Assembly (NCBI GenBank): GCA_017467745.1
Contig: JAFUKV010000106.1
Coordinates: forward strand, 1-18,838
Length of the DNA: 18,838 bases
Reading direction: 5' to 3'
DNA from: Bacteroidaceae bacterium
GTDB taxonomy: Bacteria; Bacteroidota; Bacteroidia; Bacteroidales; CHK158-818
The notes beneath the pieces are model-generated. The model saw only the letters and a program-made list of their open reading frames with translations. It searched no databases and was not told the origin of the DNA. Below, in pieces: positions 16,572-18,838 of this stretch (position 1 is its first letter; each line of letters starts with the position of its first letter). A program made the position numbers and the translations under genes.

Positions 16572-16781
16572 AATAGCCGAAACTTATAGGAGAAAGCCTA
16601 TTTTAGGCGATTCAATGCTATTTCCAATTGCTTTCCCGCCTTTTTAATTATTTTCGCCGTTTCGTTTTCAGACTTATCTACCCTCTCCGATATTTGTTTA
16701 ACAGATAATTCTGCCATATACAAAACATAGACGCTGCGGCATTCTTTATCTAATTGCTCTACGGCTTGCAAAATATCGGCC
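16572..16781. repeat. Direct repeat, copy 1 (3' part of sigma-like gene)
   Basis: These 210 nt match 18629-18838 without gaps; I count 25 mismatches (about 88% identity). The match begins at AATAGCCGAAACTTATAG just downstream of the sigma-like stop codon and continues to the window end, so the true repeat is probably longer. Both copies have the same orientation, 2057 bp apart. Confidence 0.9.
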
Positions 16782-17062
16782 AGACTGTAACCGGTTGTCG
16801 GTATTTTATCTTCGCAAACGTCCGAACGCAATTCATAATGAGGCGTATTTTTATCCGGTTGTTCGGAATATTCTCTTTTCAATGCGGTTTTGTCCGGAAT
16901 AAAAATTTTGCGAATAATATCTTTTTTTACGAACTTTATGAAATAATTGGATGTTATTCTCGTAAAGATAGAAAACTCATTACTGCAATTAGTATCAAAT
17001 ACATATTGATAACGATTTGATTGATTGAATATTCCCAGTAATTGATAGAGTAAAGACAGCAT
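16598..17062 (-). CDS. ECF sigma factor-like protein, region 4 intact, region 2 mostly missing
   Basis: The 154-aa product has a clear sigma-70 region 4 at residues about 96-153: AVEQLDKECRSVYVLYMAELSVKQISERV followed by a recognition-helix-like segment and KKAGKQLEIALNRLK. The N-terminal part is unusual. Only residues about 30-47 (FSIFTRITSNYFIKFVKK) recall the end of region 2; the DAEDIVQETF-type core of region 2.2 is not visible. An in-frame TAA lies 24 nt upstream of the ATG, so a longer N-terminus is not possible without a frameshift. It could be a decayed ECF sigma factor, a region-4-only regulator, or a divergent short sigma. A near-duplicate is cut by the window end (18655). Promoter and structured leader lie upstream. 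Confidence 0.65.
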   Translation of the reverse strand: MLSLLYQLLGIFNQSNRYQYVFDTNCSNEFSIFTRITSNYFIKFVKKDIIRKIFIPDKTALKREYSEQPDKNTPHYELRSDVCEDKIPTTGYSLADILQAVEQLDKECRSVYVLYMAELSVKQISERVDKSENETAKIIKKAGKQLEIALNRLK

Positions 17063-17095
17063 ACATCGACAGATTTTTATTCTTTAATATATAAT

Positions 17096-17218
17096 AAAGC
17101 CTCTGCCGGAGAAAAGTTGCCAACTTTTTTTATTTCACGTAGAAATTTTAGGGGCAGAGGCTTTTTAATTGCCTCGTCCGTTTCTACGTGATTTTTTATT
17201 TAAAAAAAGTTTGGCAGG
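17096..17218 (-). ncRNA. Leader of the sigma-like gene with two crossing helices
   Basis: Read on the minus strand, element 1 (17216 down to 17181) pairs with element 1' (17145 down to 17118): 11 bp perfect (TCACGTAGAAA type, 17135-17145 with 17181-17191) plus 14 bp with one bulge (17118-17131 with 17202-17216), around a 3/10-nt internal loop. Element 2 (17153-17164) pairs with 2' (17096-17107) as a perfect 12-bp GCCTCTGCC-type stem, and 2' is followed by TTTATTATATATT. The order 1, 2, 1', 2' makes these a pseudoknot or exclusive alternatives. The predicted transcription start (about 17213-17216) coincides with the first base of element 1. On the + strand the 2/2' hairpin is followed by TTTTTAATT and could instead terminate a + strand RNA. 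Confidence 0.5.
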
Positions 17219-17220
17219 GA

Positions 17221-17251
17221 CAAATGTAGAACTTTTTCGTTTATTCCAAAA
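17221..17251 (-). promoter_or_regulatory. Promoter of the sigma-like gene
   Basis: On the minus strand a TTTTTGG (-33 region, about 17246-17252) is followed after an 18-nt spacer by TACATTTG (17221-17228), an exact TAnnTTTG -7 box identical to that of the dpp4 operon. Start of transcription is expected near 17213-17216, giving a leader of about 150 nt. This is the best-matched promoter in the window. Confidence 0.6.
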
Positions 17252-17366
17252 ATTTGATTATGTTTTTATTTAGAGAAATATTTTTTATATAGAAAAATAG
17301 CAGTATATTGGTTTTCAGAACACATAAAACATCTGCTTTTTTATTTTGCAACTTTATTTGTGCTCA

Positions 17367-17402
17367 AAAAGTTTCCTATACAAGAAACTTTTAATATATT
17401 TG
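17367..17402 (+). promoter_or_regulatory. Promoter and palindromic operator of the HTH-DUF3791 operon
   Basis: TATATTTG (17395-17402) is an exact Bacteroidetes -7 box. Transcription starting 5-7 nt downstream would begin at about the A of the ATG at 17407, so the mRNA would be leaderless or nearly so. A 9-bp inverted repeat, AAAAGTTTC (17367-17375) and GAAACTTTT (17384-17392) with spacer CTATACAA, ends 2 nt before the -7 box and covers the -33 to -7 spacer. This is where a repressor such as the HTH protein itself would block RNA polymerase. Confidence 0.6.
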
Positions 17403-17406
17403 CGGT

Positions 17407-17835
17407 ATGAATACGAACTTGCGGAAAATAGGAGAACTTTTGTCCCAGTGCCGGAAAAGCAAGGGTCTGACTCAGGAAGAGGTCGGAACAATGATCGGTG
17501 TCCGAAAAGCGATGATTTCCAAAGTAGAAAACGGCCTGTGCATTAACATCAATACGATTAATCGCTTTGCGGAAGCATTGGGTGTAGAACCGGTAGTCGG
17601 TTTGAAACCCAAAAAGAAAGCGAACAAAGAACTGATTGATTACGTAATGACGGTCATCATCGAGTTTGCCCGCCGACACAGTATGACCATTCGGGAGGCG
17701 AGCAATTACATCGGGCGTTTCAAAGGTTTCGATTTCCTTACCGAATTTTACGACGTTGAACACACCCTCTCTTTCAACGACTGTGTAGACGACCTGACTG
17801 TTGTCTGCCAAAACAACGGAGGGACATTGAAATGA
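17407..17835 (+). CDS. XRE-family HTH regulator fused to a DUF3791-like domain; putative antitoxin
   Basis: The 142-aa protein has two parts. Residues about 7-62 form a Cro/C1-type HTH (LRKIGELLSQCRKSKGLTQ, MIGVRKAMISKVENG), expected to bind DNA. Residues about 75-135 resemble DUF3791 (ELIDYVMTVIIEFARRH, ASNYIGRFKGFDFL, then the signature YDVEHT at 115-120 and VDDL). DUF3791 proteins I recall are usually short stand-alone partners of DUF3990, so the fusion joins a probable operator-binding domain to a probable toxin-binding domain. Its stop overlaps the next gene's ATG (ATGA). A palindrome against the -7 box suggests autorepression. The antitoxin role is inferred from architecture; domain names are from memory. 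Confidence 0.8.
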   Translation: MNTNLRKIGELLSQCRKSKGLTQEEVGTMIGVRKAMISKVENGLCININTINRFAEALGVEPVVGLKPKKKANKELIDYVMTVIIEFARRHSMTIREASNYIGRFKGFDFLTEFYDVEHTLSFNDCVDDLTVVCQNNGGTLK

Positions 17836-18305
17836 TATTGTATCACGGCTCAAATACGGTTATCGACGGCATCGATCTCGGCAAATGCCGCCCGTATAAG
17901 GACTTCGGCAAAGGTTTTTATCTTACCGACATCGAAGAACAAGCCCGGAGAATGGCCGAGAGAACAGCTCGGATGTTCAAGGGCGAACCTGTCCTGACAA
18001 AGTTTGAATTCAACTTGAAAGAGGCTCAGGCAAGCGAACTGAAAATTAAAATCTTCGATGCGCCCGACCGGGAATGGGCTCGGTTTGTTATGGATAACCG
18101 GGATATGAACACCGTTCAGCCTTGTCACGATTACGATATTGTTATCGGCCCGGTTGCCGATGATACTATTGCCCGTTTACTACGATTATATACAGAAAAT
18201 TTCATTGATGAAGAGCAACTGTTACGCGAACTGACATTCTCGAAAGTCACTTCGCAATATTGTTTTCTTTCGGAGGCGGCGATTAAAATGCTGAAACAAC
18301 TATGA
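17832..18305 (+). CDS. DUF3990-like protein, putative ADP-ribosyltransferase-fold toxin
   Basis: The 157-aa protein begins MILYHGSN and continues DFGKGFYLTDIEEQARRMA, YDIVIGPVADD (101-111) and SQYCFLSEAAI (141-151). These match the DUF3990 pattern as I know it. H5 in LYHGS and Y30 in GKGFYLT are spaced like the His and Tyr of H-Y-E-type ADP-ribosyltransferases that bind NAD. The third motif offers Q142 rather than a Glu, so catalysis is not assured. I believe Pfam groups DUF3990 with ADP-ribosyl proteins, but cannot check here. It has no signal peptide and should be cytoplasmic. ATGA overlaps on both sides tie its translation to the HTH-DUF3791 protein before it and the 75-aa protein after it. 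A toxin role is inference. Confidence 0.75.
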   Translation: MILYHGSNTVIDGIDLGKCRPYKDFGKGFYLTDIEEQARRMAERTARMFKGEPVLTKFEFNLKEAQASELKIKIFDAPDREWARFVMDNRDMNTVQPCHDYDIVIGPVADDTIARLLRLYTENFIDEEQLLRELTFSKVTSQYCFLSEAAIKMLKQL

Positions 18306-18529
18306 ACACCAATACCGCAAGATTTCTTTTCGAAGGCATATCCGCCGACGTGGTTCGCTATTTAGTAGAACGCAACGACATGGATTTACAGGAGGCTATC
18401 TCCACGTTCCACAACTCGGAAACATTCGCCCGATTGGAAGACTTTTCTACCGGTCTGTATATAGAAAGTCCGGCTTATATCTACGATTTACTGATTTCAG
18501 AATTGAAAAACGGGAAACTGATACCGTAA
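18302..18529 (+). CDS. Small protein of unknown function, third gene of the DUF3990 operon
   Basis: This 75-aa acidic, probably helical protein overlaps the stop of the DUF3990-like gene by 4 nt (ATGA), so it is very likely translated. Visible pieces are ISADVVRYLVERNDMDLQEAI, an F-NSETF segment, and a tyrosine-rich end (TGLYIESPAYIYDLLISEL). I recall small proteins of this look accompanying DUF3791/DUF3990 pairs, but I do not recognise a named family with certainty. It may be a second antitoxin, a chaperone for the toxin, or part of a complex. No DNA-binding or catalytic motif is evident. Confidence 0.7.
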   Translation: MNTNTARFLFEGISADVVRYLVERNDMDLQEAISTFHNSETFARLEDFSTGLYIESPAYIYDLLISELKNGKLIP

Positions 18530-18628
18530 AATCCTGCCAATGTTCTACGTCGTCGTATCCGCGTCCTCTCGCAGCAGAAGTATAAACCCCACTATTTCCT
18601 CCGAAATTATTAAACGGAATTTATTAAG

Positions 18629-18838
18629 AATAGCCGAAACTTATAGCGGAATGTCTATTTTAAGCGGCTCAATGCCGTTTCCAATTGCTTTCCCGCTTTC
18701 TTGATTATTTTCTCCGTTTCGTTTTCAGGCGTATTTACCCTTTCAGATATTTGTCTAACAGACAGTCCCGCCATATACAAAACATAGACGCTGCGGCATT
18801 CTTTATCTAACTGCTCTACGGCTTGCAGAATATCGGCC
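18629..18838. repeat. Direct repeat, copy 2 (second sigma-like gene)
   Basis: Ungapped match to 16572-16781, same orientation, 25 mismatches in 210 nt by my count. It starts with the same 18 bases (AATAGCCGAAACTTATAG) and runs off the window. I see no gene or clear signal in the 99 nt between the end of the 75-aa gene and this repeat. Confidence 0.9.
18655..18838 (-). CDS. Second ECF sigma-like gene, C-terminal 61 codons; cut by window end
   Basis: On the minus strand the last visible codons encode ADILQAVEQLDKECRSVYVL, then LSVRQISERVNTPENETEKI and end LETALSRLK. Of the 60 visible residues I count 52 identical to the C-terminus of the 16598-17062 gene; all differences are single substitutions with the reading frame kept, which suggests both copies have been under some selection since duplication. 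Only region 4 is visible, so whether this copy has a full region 2 cannot be decided here. Confidence 0.8.
   Translation of the reverse strand, partial: ADILQAVEQLDKECRSVYVLYMAGLSVRQISERVNTPENETEKIIKKAGKQLETALSRLK

Noticed and set aside
17096..17218. Reading the inverted repeats as ends of an insertion sequence
   Set aside because: No transposase, no target duplication, and the arms lie within 125 nt of each other directly after a good promoter. A leader structure is the simpler reading, though a small palindromic mobile element is not excluded.
17341..17853. 170-codon minus-strand ORF opposite the HTH-DUF3791 gene
   Set aside because: Complement of two clear domains; no motif of its own, and it runs across the operator and promoter.
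17850..18128. 92-codon minus-strand ORF opposite the DUF3990-like gene
   Set aside because: Shadow of a gene with clear family motifs and coupled neighbours.
1..18838. tRNA, rRNA or CRISPR array
   Set aside because: No cloverleaf, rRNA-like segment or regularly spaced short repeats was seen on either strand by eye.

Overview
The window reads as a chromosomal segment of an AT-rich member of the Bacteroidales. Three things suggest this: promoter -7 boxes of the Bacteroidetes type (TAnnTTTG), a BACON-domain surface lipoprotein, and a dipeptidyl peptidase IV / lipoyl synthase / Nudix / miaA cluster of a kind I recall from Bacteroides relatives. Genus cannot be fixed from the sequence; a Barnesiellaceae- or Bacteroides-like organism is plausible.

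Layout. (1) 2-2059 (+): the C-terminal three quarters of gcvP, closed by a strong terminator hairpin. (2) 2160-3941 (+): a promoter-like box, a leader of about 270 nt with long-range and mutually crossing helices, then a lipoprotein with a BACON domain and YD-like repeats. A bidirectional terminator separates it from the converging operon. (3) 9273-4168 (-): an operon of dipeptidyl peptidase IV, lipA, a membrane protein with a degenerate Nudix domain, and miaA, joined by TAATG and ATGA overlaps at two of its three junctions. lipA makes the lipoyl cofactor that the glycine cleavage system (gcvP) needs on its H protein. (4) 15120-9399 (-): a complete tripartite RND efflux operon in the order outer-membrane factor, periplasmic adaptor, inner-membrane pump, with repeated ATTCCA half-sites in its upstream region. 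(5) 15313-16464 (+): a YqhD-like iron alcohol dehydrogenase read divergently from the efflux operon, followed by a bidirectional terminator.

The last 2.3 kb is accessory-like. Two copies of an ECF-sigma-like gene (16598-17062, and one cut by the window end from 18655) lie as direct repeats 2057 bp apart and are about 88% identical over the 210 nt that can be compared. Between them, in noticeably more GC-rich DNA, is a three-gene operon (17407-18529) with ATGA overlaps: an XRE-HTH protein fused to a DUF3791-like domain, a DUF3990-like protein with ADP-ribosyltransferase-like features, and a 75-aa partner. It is driven by a near-leaderless promoter with a palindrome against its -7 box, as expected of an autoregulated toxin-antitoxin module. 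The complete sigma-like gene appears to lack most of sigma region 2. Its predicted transcript starts at the first base of a large inverted repeat that crosses a second helix, giving two competing leader folds.

The most interesting items are the HTH-DUF3791/DUF3990 cassette between sigma-like duplicates, and the two structured leaders.
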